DNA from: Rattus norvegicus
Taxonomy: Eukaryota; Chordata; Mammalia; Rodentia; Muridae
Direction: 5' to 3'
Length of the DNA stretch: 64,000 nt
Assembly: GCF_036323735.1 (NCBI RefSeq)
Contig: NC_086024.1
Location: 72,566,924-72,630,923, forward strand
A program made the position numbers and the translations under genes. Positions 1 to 12,194 of this stretch are shown one piece after another (position 1 is the stretch's first letter; each line of letters opens with the position of its first letter). Below the pieces are notes generated by a model that was not told where the DNA came from, ran no database searches, and saw only the letters and a list, made by a program, of their open reading frames with translations.

Positions 1-53
1 GTAGCTTTGGGTCATAGTGTTTTATCACAGCAATTGGAAATTAACTAAGACCA
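1..53 (+). mobile_element. 3' end of a rodent LTR-like repeat, cut by the window edge
   Basis: The stretch resembles the terminal part of a common rodent interspersed repeat that closes with a 'tttatcacagcaat...aactaagac' motif. The same terminal motif is seen at 55610-55660, which supports membership of one family. Only the last ~50 bases are inside the window, so orientation is inferred from the terminal motif. The family name is not certain (MaLR-type LTR is the best guess). Confidence 0.5.
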
Positions 54-738
54 TGCATACCCTTTTAGCCTTCCAACTGTTTTCCCAGTAGTTAATAGTT
101 TGAGTTACAATGAGATGAGCTATCACTTAGGTGGGTTCAAAATGAAGATCTTCTTGCCCTAGCTGGGATGCTATGATAGCAAACATGTATGACTTGTCCT
201 ATCTGTGATATTGATAGCCTAGGAAGTATTTGAATCTCTGTAGCAAATAGAAGTAAACACTTATTAGTATACGCATATTATGTGATGATTGAAGTGAATA
301 AAATAGAATTCACCTTAAATACATTATTTTTAGAAGCGAGAGAAGTAACTTCTGAAAAACATAAGCCATGGTTTTTTTTTGTATTTGTTTTTGGAAGATT
401 TTCAATTTTGTGAAACATTTGCCCAATGGCAAACTGAAATTTGGTACTTGGACTTTTAATACCATGAATTTTTCCCCTTTGTACAAAATAATCATGCCTA
501 CTCAATACTTGAAAATTAATGCACATTATAAAGAATTTTGAAGATCTTATGTGCAAGATATCAAGATAATCTCATAATTTGAAGGCATGTGATTGAAAAA
601 AAGCAGTAAACAAACTCCACCATTGACCTAAACCTTTACACTTGAGGAAATTCTTGGAGAAAATACAATTTCTATCATGAATCTCTTCCTTCATTATTTG
701 AAATGTGAAATGTCAGGAATATAAAGGAACTTTTGTTT
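54..738. other. AT-rich sequence with nothing recognised
   Basis: No repeat family, RNA gene or convincing coding frame is recognised. The minus-strand open frame at 278-556 (92 codons) has low-complexity composition and no family resemblance, so I do not treat it as a gene. Confidence 0.5.
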
Positions 739-751
739 AAAACTGAGAGGT
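739..751. repeat. Left target-site duplication of the L1 at 752-1415
   Basis: AAAACTGAGAGGT here is matched by AAAACTGAGATGT at 1416-1428, with one mismatch in 13 bases. The pair brackets an L1 3' end with an A-rich tail, as expected for target-primed reverse transcription. Confidence 0.75.
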
Positions 752-1415
752 CCAAATAGAGGAATGGGGTCACCAACCTACCTTCAAAACTTTGACCTAG
801 AATTGTTACTGTCTAAAAGTAATGCAGGGACAAAAATGGAGCAGAAACTGAAGGAAAGGTCATCCAGTGACTGGCCCAACTTAGAATCCATCTCCTGGGC
901 AAGCACCAAAATCTCACAGATGTCTGTTGTGCTTACAGACATGAGACTAGCATGGCTGTCCTCTGAGTCTACCAGTAGCTGACTGCAGCAGATGCGGATA
1001 CTTACAGCCAACCATTGGGCTGAGTTCAGGAACTCCTATAGAAGAGTTAGGAGAAGAGGATGGGAACCTCATAGGAAGACCAAGAGTAATAATTAACCTG
1101 GACCTCTGGGAGCTCTCAGAGATTAAGCCACCATCCAAAGAGCATACATGGGTTGGTCTGAGGCCCCCGGCACATATGTAGCAGAGGACTGCCTTGTCTG
1201 ATTTCAGTGGAGAAGACTGCACCTAGTCTTGTGGAATCTTGATGCCCCAGGAAAAGGGGATATCCAGGGGTGAGTGTACCCTCTTAGAGATGAAAAGGAT
1301 GGGTATGGGGTGAAGAACTCTGGGAGGAGGGGGCAAAGAGGGGGGGACTGGGAGGGGACAAAATTTGTGATGTAAATAAATAAAATAATTAATTTAAAAA
1401 TTAATAAAAATAAAT
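752..1415 (+). mobile_element. 5'-truncated L1 (Lx-like 3' UTR) insertion
   Basis: The plus strand shows the typical rodent L1 3' UTR order: a stretch like 'gatgcggatacttacagccaaccattgggctgag' near 994, 'cctcataggaagaccaagagtaataatt' near 1068, 'gggagctctcagagattaagccacc' near 1108, 'cacatatgtagcagagga' near 1170, a purine-rich G/A run at 1270-1360, then an A-rich tail at 1370-1415. No ORF2 remains. The copy is diverged from the young L1s later in the window, so it is an older subfamily, probably Lx. Short open frames inside it are not genes. The 13-bp duplication on both sides makes this a complete, heavily 5'-truncated insertion. Confidence 0.8.
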
Positions 1416-1428
1416 AAAACTGAGATGT
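1416..1428. repeat. Right target-site duplication of the L1 at 752-1415
   Basis: Matches 739-751 with one mismatch and directly follows the A-rich tail of the L1. Confidence 0.75.
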
Positions 1429-2537
1429 GATTAAAAGGTGAGTTGGAATAAATGAGGTCATGTATATAATGACTTTATAGTGGAATGCAAGTCATACAAC
1501 AGTGAGGTTTATGATAAATTAAAGAAAATCTATATTATCAGTGATGTCAATATCTACATTTTCACAATGACTACTATAGTAGAAACATGCTTTATAATTT
1601 TGAAATTTCTTTAATTTTATGTGTTTACTCATAAAGCCTTGAACTTACAGGATTTAAATGTTGTCTTTAGTTATACTTTTGATATTTTTCTACTAGATTA
1701 AAGTCATACTATTTATTTTGTAATGTATATTATTATAAATGTTATAATTATCAACTAATGTTGATCTTGAAATATTCTGAAGCAAAATAGACTCTTGAAT
1801 AATAATTTCAAATATAACACTTGTAATTTGAACATCATTTTATAATATTACAAAGTATTTTACTTTCAAATAATATTATGTTCCCTTGTTATCTTCTCAG
1901 CTGGATGTATTTTCTGCCGATTTTGTGTGCAGTACCAAAAATGTAGTAGCTGAGTTCTGTGTTGCTGTAATGAGCATTAACTTAAAAAAGGAGGATCTGA
2001 ACAACTAAAACATATAAAATAATAATCAGCTTGCCTAGAACTTGGGACAATACTTAAGAGTATTTATTTAATATGAATTATTATTCAGAACACTTAATAT
2101 GAATTTGAGCTACTGAATTTAGTATTTTAACTACGGCAATTGAGATATCAAGCACTTTTTCCTAAAGACACACATAGCAGAAATATCACAGAAGGATTCA
2201 ACTTCAGGCATTCTGACTCCTTGATACATTAAAATCGATAAGGTTACAGTCATTCTAGGGTTTTAAGGATTCTTGGCTTATATTAATTGATGGGAGAGGT
2301 GAGATTAAGCTATGGGTAGATTCTAACATGAACTAATTTTGAACAAATTAATTTCACCGCAAATAGAGCATCCTTAGGGTAAGAAGACAACAGTTTTAGA
2401 ACATACAGACAACACAAAAACAACAGCTTTAGAACAGCTGTATAGCATGACTGTTTCAGTGAAGTTTTTCTGGGATAGGATGTTTCCTAGCAAAGTTCAG
2501 AGATTAAGACCCTAATTGGGATGAAAAAATGCCCCAG

Positions 2538-2566
2538 AAATCAAATCAAATCAAATCAAATCAATC
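2538..2566. repeat. (AAATC)n microsatellite
   Basis: Five consecutive perfect AAATC units followed by a partial one. Confidence 0.9.
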
Positions 2567-3849
2567 TGCCTCTTTCTGAGACTTGAGCTACAAGCACTAG
2601 ATCAGCAATGGTCAATCTTTGGAGAAAACTTTACAAAGCTTAATTCGGGAACAATCTCCTGACACTATGGTAGTTTCTCCTCTGAACTGTTTTATTTTGT
2701 CCTTCAGATTTCCTTGCATAAAACTGGTTGATGTATGTCTTGGTAATACAAACAATTTAAAATTATAATTTTTATATTAATAATTCATGCCATGCAGGTG
2801 TGAATGATACGTTAGCAAAGACACTAAGATCCCAACATATTTTTAGATGTAGTGACTCAACAATGGAATAAAAATCTAACTAAAATTCTGGCTGCATGCT
2901 TAAATCTTAAGTAGGACTGGGGTAGTTTTATTTCTAGGAGCTGACTTTAGTGTGACTGAGACTAGAGATTCAGGTTTATTTCTCTGACAGTTAATGTGAT
3001 CTTTCCCTTTGATAAGCAGTAAGCATTTTCTCCCTTGGAAAAGTCTAGAGAGCTGGGAGGATGTATAGACATATCATGGTTTGGAGAGGAAAGACATCTC
3101 AACTCAAGGTCTATGTAGGATGGAGGTATTATAGGTGTGCTAGAACCTGAAAGATGACGAGGTTTTTGGCTAGTTCTCTGTGAAAATTAGGACCTGCGAG
3201 GATTTATTGGAAAATAACTTCTTATCTAAAACAAATTTTCTATTGTTGTTCATGTAAAGTTCATTATCATTGTCGCTAAACACATTTCAGCTAAAGGTTA
3301 CCCTGAGTTTTGAATTGAGATTAAGAGAAGAAAAAAGTCACAAGAAATGATTGAGTCAAATGACATTTTAAAATTACAACTTTAAGGAAAACACTTGGTG
3401 CCCAGAGTATTTTTTTTTCTAAAAATGTAGATGTGTAATCTGGATCCTGACCCTTCTATACTTTATTAACAGTATTAATACTAACCATCCTTGTTAATAT
3501 TACTAGATCCATTTCAGCAAATAGATCTGTTAAAAATTGATAATGAATAATGGCAAAGAATTACCTGAAATTAATCTAGTTTTCTATATTATCATTATAA
3601 CTATATCAGTTTTATATTAACATAGATTATTCTGATAAAGATACTTTGCAATTTTAGGCACATCAATGTTCTTAATACAAAGTTTTAATAACTTGGCAAG
3701 AAGTATATGCTTGACTTTGTAAGTGAGATTCATGTGAGTTTTTTTTTTCTTTTTGAAAGCAATTCTCTATATCCAAACTGAAGAAAAAGGATTTGAAACT
3801 TCCAACACCTAGGGAAGAGTTAATTATTTCAGATTGAATTAGCACGATT

Positions 3850-3945
3850 CAATCATCATTCACCCTACAAATGTTTTTGTTCACCCAGCACTTTCTACAC
3901 TTTACAGGTGTTGCCTAGAACAGAACAGAGACAAAACCAGTTGTT
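3850..3945. mobile_element. Possible ancient L2-type LINE remnant
   Basis: The text around 3858-3940 ('caccctacaaatgtttttgttcacccagcactt ... gttgcctagaacagaacagagacaaaacca') resembles the well-known L2 3' motif of the form 'caacaaatatttattgagcacctac...gttctaggcac...acaaaacaga'. It is very degraded and the call is weak. Confidence 0.3.
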
Positions 3946-5950
3946 TTGTACTTAGGGGAGGCTATAGGATATCTGGCTCTTTGGTGTATTTTGCCACATA
4001 TATACTCAGGGTGTCTCCATGTACAAGTATCTGTATTTGATTAAATAATATCATATTGTAAAAGTACTTAAGACTTCTAGAGTTATAATTTTCTTTACTC
4101 TTTTAGTATCATTAAAAGTTCTGAAACTGAAAAACCATGTTCTAGTCTCACAAAAGATCATGTATGCTTGAGACAATAAGAGTAGTAAATATGACAGACA
4201 GAATCAAATGTGTGGATTTTCATAATTTGGAAAAATCTAAGGGCTCCTGAAGGAGCATGGTTTGCTATACAGAAGCATAGCGTACAATGATCCCACACCA
4301 TGTCAGTGACTCAGTGATAGAAAACATGGTATTTGTATACTAGGGAGGTTTGGTCATCTGATGTGGTCAATTGGCCTTGGTGAATATTGGCAATAATTTG
4401 TTTTATTTAACAGATCAATTTATGAAAATAATTTCTGATGTACAATAGTTCTTATCAAAAGATTTTTATATCTTTGAGGATATTGCACAGGTAATATATC
4501 AAATACCTAATTAATAAAGTTTGTTTACGGCTATTATTCTTTGTGCACTATCAAAGCATCATCTATCTAAGGTGAGTGGTAACATATCCAGCTAAAAGTG
4601 ACTCGTGTGGCTATCCCACCAACTTAAACAAAGGGAGCAAGAGAGATCACACATGGTACATTTACCAAGATTCTTTCTTTAACTGAAGCCTTTAAACTAA
4701 GATTGATAGAAAACAGTGTTTAGGAAGAAATAATGCATACTGATTTATATAAAATGCTGTTCATTGTATTTTTCTTTTTTGTATTAGCTTTAATGAATAG
4801 ATATGCCTTTTTATTTTGTGGTACCCTACCATTAAATGATACCATCATTTTTTTCTGCCTAAATAAATTCGAATTCTTGTCACCCACTATCTGAACAGGA
4901 AGATTTGAGACATTATTCCTAATTGAGATTTTTACTGAATATCTTTAAAGATAAATTTGTTTTATTCTTTCACCCACTATTTAAAAGGGTTTTCACACTT
5001 TTATCTTCTAAAGGAATTGTCAATGAGAAACTAAAACTACATAGACTATACATTAAAATCACTTTAGTTTTTAAGCTGTCATGAACTGTTTCGAAAAATG
5101 CTAAGTTGCTATTGTTTAATGTCTGTCATTTTATAATGCTTTAGAAGTTATCTATCCTGTAAAATTATTAACTGATGCTAAAATTGCCTTGTAAGTATTA
5201 GGACAATAGCAATTTTGTAACAGCTGGGACACTGCCAATGTAAGATAAGTACATTTTGCTCTGTAGATTCATAAAGTGCTTTGAAATGGTTTGTAACTGA
5301 TGGATGGATGCATTTTCTAAGTGTAGAAAGCAATATTTTGTAGAAGGAAATGGCTTGAAAGCTGACACACATGCATGCAAATGCCATTCTCTTTAGTAAG
5401 TAATTTGCTTTTTCTTTCAAAAGCATAAATGGCATAGTTAGACACATTATTTTGTATATTGCACATAACAATACAAGATGCACAAAAACAGCAAGTACAA
5501 AACATTTCATATTGATAGAAGAACCCGTGGCTGTGGTATATGATTAGCATAAATGTATACACACTGAAGCAATGCCTCAGGATTAAAAAGTGAAACTGAA
5601 AAAAAGGGAAAGTTCTACTCAACTTCAGGAAATGACAACAGTTATTCTTTTTTCTGCTTTTAAATTTATTTCTGCCACTTGATTAGAATGTTCCAAATCT
5701 CATTTTAAGTGGACATTTTGCTTCAAGGCGCAATGCATTAACCACAGCACCAATACAAGGTTACAAAGTCTTAGTGTGGCTGTCCTTTTTAAGCTGGTTC
5801 TCTTCTTTAAAAGGCAGCAATATTTCTTTTTATTTGAGAAGTACTTATAAAGCACAAGCCTTGTGGGTAAGCTGAACTGACCTTTCAAGTTTCCTCCATT
5901 CACCTAGCAAAGACTGACCAAGGGCTATTCACCAATAAGTAATATAGTAA

Positions 5951-5985
5951 TATATATTCAATATATATATGTATATATATATATT
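5951..5985. repeat. (TA)n-rich tract
   Basis: Interrupted alternating TA run; low complexity. Confidence 0.85.
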
Positions 5986-7589
5986 CACACATAGCGAATT
6001 TCTGGAAGGACTTATGAGAAACCAAGTCTGTGATACAAGTTTTCCAGAGACCTTGATTTAAACTCCTTAGCATCTCTCTTGTACACACACAGCAGCTTTA
6101 GATTCAACTCAATCAATTTTCACCACTGCTTTTAACATTCCTTAGCTGAAGAAAGGCTTTAGTTTGGCTAAGTTTCCATTTCCACCATAGAGAATAAGCT
6201 TCTGAGGGTTTTATGAAAAGTTAATCTATTTAAACGATTTACAGTATGTGACACACAACTTTGGTAATAATATTAATATACTAGTATAGCATTATCATCA
6301 CTTTTTCATTATTATTCATGTTATTATTTGTTTGATTACTAGTAAAGAGATATCTCGGCTCTTTAGAAAGATAACTCCTTGGATTTGAAAGTTTCTATGA
6401 GAATCACATAAGCTCTACTTACTGAAGAGAACTGAGTACAGTGATGGAGGAAATTATTACACATAGCAAATTATTACATGGATGGACCCATGTTTTAGAA
6501 AACAGTAATACAGATTTCCAAATTGTTTTGGGGGATGTATCAGAAACTGGGCACTTGTTCAGAGATGACTCTTGACCATCCTTACATGCAGAATTCAGTA
6601 GACTGCCTTATATAGTAATTAACTTATCAACTAAAATTTCCTTACTTTCTTGAATGTCACATTTATCTGCTCATGTGGAAGAATATCACTACAACACATA
6701 GGGATATATCAAAGGGTGTGTGCACATGGTTTATTTTGATTGAAATAGATCTCTGATGTGATTTAATGGAGAGATTCCTGTGAGAAACAAGGAAAGAAAT
6801 GTTTCTGTTTTGATAAAAAGTAGTCTCATCAAGTTATGAATAATTCTAACATTCCTTTGTGAAGAATGAGACAAAATAGTTACATCATTTCATGCTAACA
6901 AACGTTATCTTGCATTTACTCATATCATTTTGCTATGCCTTTAAATTTAGGTGGAAAAAAGTCTGTGCTTAGAGTTTTAGCTAAAACTTTGCTATGTGGC
7001 CAAACTCTTCAGGAAATATCAAAGGAAGTGACAATCCTGGCAAGCAGCTCAGACACAGATTTGCTGGAGAATAGTTCTGCAGGCCCTTTCTTCACTTTTG
7101 AGAAAATTTACCCAATAAAGATTGCATTCCTTTTATAGTAGCTTTTTGAACCTGTTAGCTCAAAACCTCCTACTCACTCCCAGACAGTCCCTTACACTAT
7201 TGCCATCTATAGATATAAGCCATTTGGCACAGGTAGGTTATTTTATTATTGATAGTATTCACACTTCTCATTTTCATCACTATAGACAAGTTACTGAAAC
7301 AATTCAAATTTACCGCCATCTTCTCCTGTCCTTTGTATCTACAAAGCTAAGGAGTCCTTGTGGAATGAACTGTAGGAATCTGGTATAAACCTTTACCTAC
7401 TGGGTCTTTTATGAGACCTTAGCCCCAGTTGAGTAAGCATTGATAAAATCAATAATGGCAGTTGTCCTGGGTGAATAGCACATTCTACCATTCGTTCTCT
7501 TCACTTACATCATCTGTCTGATATCATTGCTCTACAAGTTAGATAAATGCCTCCTTTACGCACATTTCATTTTCCATTCAGATTCACCC

Positions 7590-8982
7590 TTTTCTGTCCT
7601 TCATTAGAAAACAAACAGGCTTCTAGAGGATAATGATTAAAAACATACAATGAGATAAAAAAAAAACCACACCACAATAGGACAAACAAACAAACAGAAG
7701 GAAAAGATCTCAAGAAAATGCACAAGAAACAAATATAGAGATAGAATCCCACTTGTTTGCACAATAAGGATACCAATCTGGAAGCCACAAAATATATACA
7801 AAGGAAAGAAAAGAGAGAGGGAAAATATAAATTAAATTAAAAAAATAAAAGGGTAGGATTAAAAAAGAAAGAAGAACTGTGATACAACATTATGAGACAA
7901 TATATCTCCAAATATGCCCTTGAGTTTGTCTTCTGTTGGTGATCTACTGCAGGGCATGCAGCCTACCATAAGACCAGTTTGTTTTTCCAGTAAGACTCCC
8001 ATGGAGGAAACTATATTTTCATTTAAAAGTGGTTATAAATTGGACATTCATTGCTTCTGGGATAGGGTTAGAGCATGTATCCACTTCTCCCTTCAGCTCT
8101 AGGACCCCATCTGGTTTAGATCTGGTCAGGTCCTGTGCGTGCTGCCCCATTCTCTGTGGGTTTCACATAGGCCTTGATTCTGTTGACAGAGTTTTCTTGG
8201 TGGTCTTTCCTTCTTGCCCTTATGCTTTTCCTACCTACTCCTTTATAGGGTCCCTCACATTTCCTTTAGGGCTCATTGTTCCAAGCTCTCACACTCTCTG
8301 AATAATGCCTGGCTGTGAATCTCCATATTTGGTCTCATGTGTGATATAGGAAGATACTTCTCTGATGATGGCTCAGCACTGGTCTATGAGTATAGACAAA
8401 TGTCATTGCAAGTCATTTTATTGCTACTTTTTGAATGTTATTTTTAGGACAGTGGTATTTGGTTTCATCCTAGTTTCCTGCGATATCTAGTTTCAGATTC
8501 ATGGCCACCGAAGCAGTGCTCCACAAAGCATGGTTTCTGTCTCATGGAGTAGTTTAGTAAAATCAGATAGTGGTTGGTTATTCCCACAAACTTTGTATCA
8601 TGTTGAATTAGCATATCTTGTAGGGAAGACACCATTGTAAATCAAAGGGTTTATGGTTCGGTTTACATTTTTCCTTTGATACTCTGCAGAATCTCTTCCT
8701 CAAAGAGGCTAGCATGTAGGGGTGTGAGCTTTATGTAAGCACCAGCTTTAGATTTCTTCATGTTCAAAGAGTTATGTAGGCGCTGTTTTTAGCAGTAGTA
8801 CATTTCTGTCAATCTGTCTTGTGACAATAGCCTATGCTGTTTGGGGCTTTCCAAACAACATCTTTTGCTAACATAATTAGATGTAACCAGTTCCTAGTAC
8901 TGGAAGCTTCATTTGGTGACAAGAGGTATCTAGTTGGGGCTCAGTGTCCTTCAAATTTGGAGATTTCAATTAGTTTACTTTC
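7590..8982 (-). mobile_element. Old Lx-type L1 3' region
   Basis: Read on the minus strand this follows a long rodent L1-derived 3' region I recognise from its text. On the plus strand, 'cttctctgatgatggctcagcactggtctatgagtatagacaaatgtcattgcaagtcattttattgctactttt' is at 8355-8430, 'cactctctgaataatgcctggctgtg' is near 8290 and 'attgtaaatcaaagggttt' is near 8633. The A/T-rich terminal part lies at the low-coordinate end (7620-7880). No ORF survives; frames at 7914-8301 and 8834-9031 lie inside the repeat. Orientation is inferred from the known sense order of this family, and the exact subfamily (Lx7-Lx10) is uncertain. Confidence 0.6.
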
Positions 8983-9021
<39 letters not shown>

Positions 9022-9026
9022 TATAT
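8983..9026. repeat. (TA)n microsatellite
   Basis: About 44 bases of almost perfect alternating TA with one G interruption. It separates the Lx piece from the LTR-like element that starts at 9032. Confidence 0.9.
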
Positions 9027-9031
9027 GGTAA

Positions 9032-9495
9032 TGTGATGTTTTGAATAAGAATGGACTCAATAGGTTCATATATTTGAGTACTTAGTCACAAGCAAGTGGC
9101 ACTATTTGAGAAAGATTAGGAAATGTTACCTTTCCAGAGTAGGCACAGCTTTGTTAGAATTAGTGGTTCACTCAGGGTAGACTTTGCCGTTTCAAGTTTC
9201 AAAAGTCCATGGCAGTATCTCTCTCTGTCTCTCCTCTCTCTGTCTCTCTCTGTCTCTGTGTCTGTCTCTGTCTCTGTCTCTCTGTCTCTGTCTCTCTGTC
9301 TCTCTGTCTCTGTCTCTGTCTGTCTCTCTCTCTCTCTTTCTCTCTCTCTCTCCATGCATGTAACCACATTGCTTGCCATGGTGAAAATGGACTGAACCTC
9401 TGAAATATAAGTAAGCCTCTAACTAAATGCTTTCTTTTATAAGAGTTGCCTTAGTCATTATGTCTTTTCACACCAATAGAACAGTGACTAAGACA
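9032..9495 (+). mobile_element. LTR-like rodent repeat with internal TCTCTG tract
   Basis: The element starts TGTGATGTTTTGAATAAGAATGG and ends ...AGTGACTAAGACA, so it has LTR-like TG...CA ends. Its middle shows 'ataggttcatatatttgagtacttagtcac' and 'tggcactatttgagaaagattaggaa'. The 3' part shows 'atggactgaacctctgaaa', 'aactaaatgctttcttttataagagttgcc' and 'cacaccaatagaacagtgactaaga', the order typical of a very common rodent solo repeat. A second copy of the same family is at 34107-34478. I assume a MaLR-type solo LTR but do not know the family name. The pyrimidine tract at 9219-9352 lies at the family's usual CT-rich position but has expanded. Confidence 0.65.
9219..9352. repeat. (TCTCTG)n pyrimidine-rich microsatellite
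   Basis: About 130 bases of CT/TCTG variants inside the LTR-like element. It generates spurious Ser/Leu-Cys and Arg-Glu frames on the two strands (9116-9403), which are not genes. Confidence 0.9.
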
Positions 9496-9504
9496 AGCAA
9501 CATC

Positions 9505-10665
9505 TACTGTATGAGATTATCTGTTAAACTTTAGCTGTCTCTATCCGTATTCTCTCCCCAGTTCCTCTCTTCTCTCCAATTCTCCAACAGATCTTTTCAC
9601 TCCAGCTCCCTTAGGTTAATCTGTAAGTATTTATTCTATATCCCTTTCCTAGAGAAATATATCCCTAGTCCCATACTCTATGCCTAACTTCTGTGGTTCT
9701 ACAGATTGTATCTTGGTTATCATTGACTTAACAACTAATATCCACATATAGTGAATGCTTCTCATATTTGTCTTTTTGGGTCTGGGTTACATCACTCTGG
9801 ATGAATTTTCCTATTTCCGTCCATTTCCCTGCAAAATTCATGATGCCATTTTTTAATAGCTGAGTAATATGCCATGTGCAAATCTGTCAGGGGACATCTG
9901 GGTTGTTTCACTTTGTGTCTGAACCACACTGATTTCAACAGTGCCAGTACAAGTTTGTACTCCCACAAGCAATGGGTGAGTGGTTTCCTCATTCTCCATC
10001 CACCCAGCATAGACTGTCACTTGTTTTTATTGGTCTAGCCATTCTGAGGGGTATAATGTGATATTTCAAAGTAGTTTTGATTTGTATTTTCATGATGACT
10101 AAGGATATTGAACATTTAAGTATTTCTCAGCTATTTAAATCTTCTCTTTTGAGAATTCTGTTTATATCTGTACTCCATCTTTAAATTGGGTTATTTTTTT
10201 TTATCAAAATCCAGTTTTATACGCACTGCATGGATATGAACCTTCTACTGAATGTGAGGTTGATAAAACACTTTTACCATTCTGTAGGTTTCTACTTTGA
10301 TGGACAGTGTCCTTTGCTGCACAGAAGCCTCTCAGTTTTGTGAGGTTTAATTTATTGTTTATCTTAGTGCCTGCTCTATTAGTATTCTGTACAAGAAGTT
10401 TTCTCTTGTGAAAATGAGTTCGAGGCTATTCTCAATTTTCTCTTCTATCTGGCACAATGGATCTAGTTTTATGTTAAGGTCTTAGATCCATTTGGAGTTG
10501 AGTTTTGGTCAGGGTGAGGACTATGCATCTATTTGGATTCTTCTGCATGCAGTCATTCAGATTGATCAGCATCATTTGATAAAGATGCTATTAGTGCGTG
10601 GGTTTATATTTGGGTATTCAATTCAATTCCAAAATGTCTGGGCTTTTTTTTTGTTTGTAAAAACC
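9505..10665 (-). mobile_element. Old L1: 3' UTR and ORF2 C-terminal part
   Basis: The minus strand over 9792-9880 encodes the YYSAIKK motif near the L1 ORF2p C-terminus. The plus-strand text runs through the reverse complement of ORF2: 'aatagctgagtaatatgcca' at 9856, 'ggggacatctgggttgtttc' at 9890, 'gatgactaaggatattgaac' at 10095, 'agtgtcctttgctgcacagaagcc' at 10305, and 'ttagatccatttggagttgagttttg' at 10482. Frameshifts and stops are frequent. The copy is more diverged than the L1s at 24-30 kb and 40-45 kb. ORF2 homology stops at about 10665, where an unrelated retroposon begins, and resumes at about 12195. Confidence 0.75.
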
Positions 10666-10670
10666 GTTTT

Positions 10671-12190
10671 TTTTTTTAATTTTTAGTAATTCTTCATGAG
10701 TTTCATGTCATGTATCCCAGTCTTGCTCATCTCCCTGTCCCTTCATATCTGCCCTTCACCATTACAACCTGCCTCCACAATAAAACATACAAGCACACAA
10801 ACGTACAAGAGCAGAAACGAGAAAATGTCTAACTGTGTAAGCTGTAGTACGTTAGAGTGTGTGCTGTAGTACATTGCAGTGTGTCCCACAGTGTATCACT
10901 CTCTCCACACATTCATTCAAAAAATGTTCTTTGCAATAAGTCATTGGTCTGCTTCTAGATCTCTTGCTTCTGTGATATCAGTATTGGATCTTACTGGGAC
11001 TTAACCTATTTTTCTCCCGTGTTAATGGAACTCCTGTAGTTTTTCATCAGAAGGACTGGCCCACCTGAATGCATCTCAGACATTCACAGATGATATACAT
11101 TTTGGAGTGGGTCAACTCAGAGCCCTGGATATGGGCCTGGGTAGTAGCTGAGCTGGTCAGTATTTAACTCTCCCTTATCTGCACCACCAGGGAAAGCTCT
11201 ACAGCCCTGCTCAAGCACCATATGTAGGCTCAGATCTCCTCCCATGTTCTTAGGTCTGACTCAACTGCACCCACACCTTCAGAGCCACACAGTTCAGTCA
11301 CTCTGGTGCCCAGTCACCAGAGTTGCTGGATCTACTTCCCCAAGTGCTGCAGCTATCAAGGAGCTGGGCCACCTCCCCCTTTTCTTAAACACTCAGGAAT
11401 GGCTTACTTATGCCTTTGCCACCAGGGATTGCTCTACCGTGTTGCCCAGGCAAGGTTCTGTGTCCATTCTCCCAGTGCTACAGCTTTTCTCCTCTCATGC
11501 CCTCGGGATCAGCTCTACTGACTACTGACTACCTCAGGTGGTAAGGGGAAAGATGGGGGTGGGGGTTGGGAGGTGCATTACCCCTGCAGCATGTCACCTC
11601 ACAGCAGACAGAAGAGTGGTCTGGTTAGTTTCTCTATTGAGCCTGCATCCCTTCCACTAGGGCCAGCTTTACTGTGCTGCCCAGGTGAGGCATAGGGCCC
11701 GCTCTCCATACTGCTGTTAGTGAGAGGTGGGGCCAGTCCTCCAGAGCACAGCAACCAGTGAGGGATGGGGCCATTTTTGCATAGTCCCTGAACATCCACA
11801 TGGTTCCTAGTGGCTTTCCTGATCAGGACCTTTTGTTTTCTAGTTGTAATGTGAGCCACAGACCCCTGCTTGTTTCTTAGTCACAGACCCAGATCTGGTT
11901 CTCAGAGGCAGCTTGGGCTGGGACCTCACTTCGGTCCCAGGTGGCAGGACTGCTCACTCACAACAGGCTACTCGTTTCCATCTTTTAGTCTCCAGTGCCA
12001 TCTCTCTTCATAGTGCTCAAGCCGTTCCACTTCTCCTTCTCGCCAATCTGTCTACCACCTACATGTACATTGTAGTGTTTCCTGCTGCAGGATGGCCACA
12101 CAGCTAGCATATTCCTGGGTGACTGGCATGGGGGCAAGCAGGTGTTTTTGGCCCATCTGTACCATTTGTGGGAGGGCAGGTCTGTGAGTG
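10671..12190 (-). mobile_element. Unnamed rodent poly(A) retroposon family 'X', copy 1
   Basis: The stretch is GC-richer than its surroundings and has repeating phrases of the type 'caggtgaggcatagggcccgctctcc' and 'agagcacagcaaccagtgagggatggggcc'. It shares its layout with 48465-50060: compare 11890-12060 with 49620-49800, both showing 'ggtcccaggt...', 'ttttagtctccagt/ttcagtctctagt' and 'ctctcttcat'. The opposite orientation is seen at 14060-16075, where the element ends in poly(A). This copy is therefore on the minus strand. It sits between two pieces of an old minus-strand L1 ORF2, but about 880 bases of ORF2 are missing across the gap, so a deletion accompanied or followed the insertion. 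No coding potential is recognised. Confidence 0.55.
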
Positions 12191-12194
12191 ACAT

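Larger units (their letters stand above)
1429..7589. other. About 6 kb of AT-rich, mostly unrecognised sequence
   Basis: Apart from the small repeats listed separately, I recognise no gene, SINE or LINE here. Open frames up to 110 codons on the minus strand around 5178-5622 overlap one another in different frames and have no family signature. The stretch is compatible with intergenic or intronic DNA. A conserved noncoding element or untranslated exon cannot be seen or excluded by eye. Confidence 0.5.

Noticed and set aside
5178..5622. Overlapping minus-strand frames of up to 110 codons that might be an exon or small gene
   Set aside because: Three different phases are open at once in AT-rich sequence, with no family motif or splice-site evidence I can defend.
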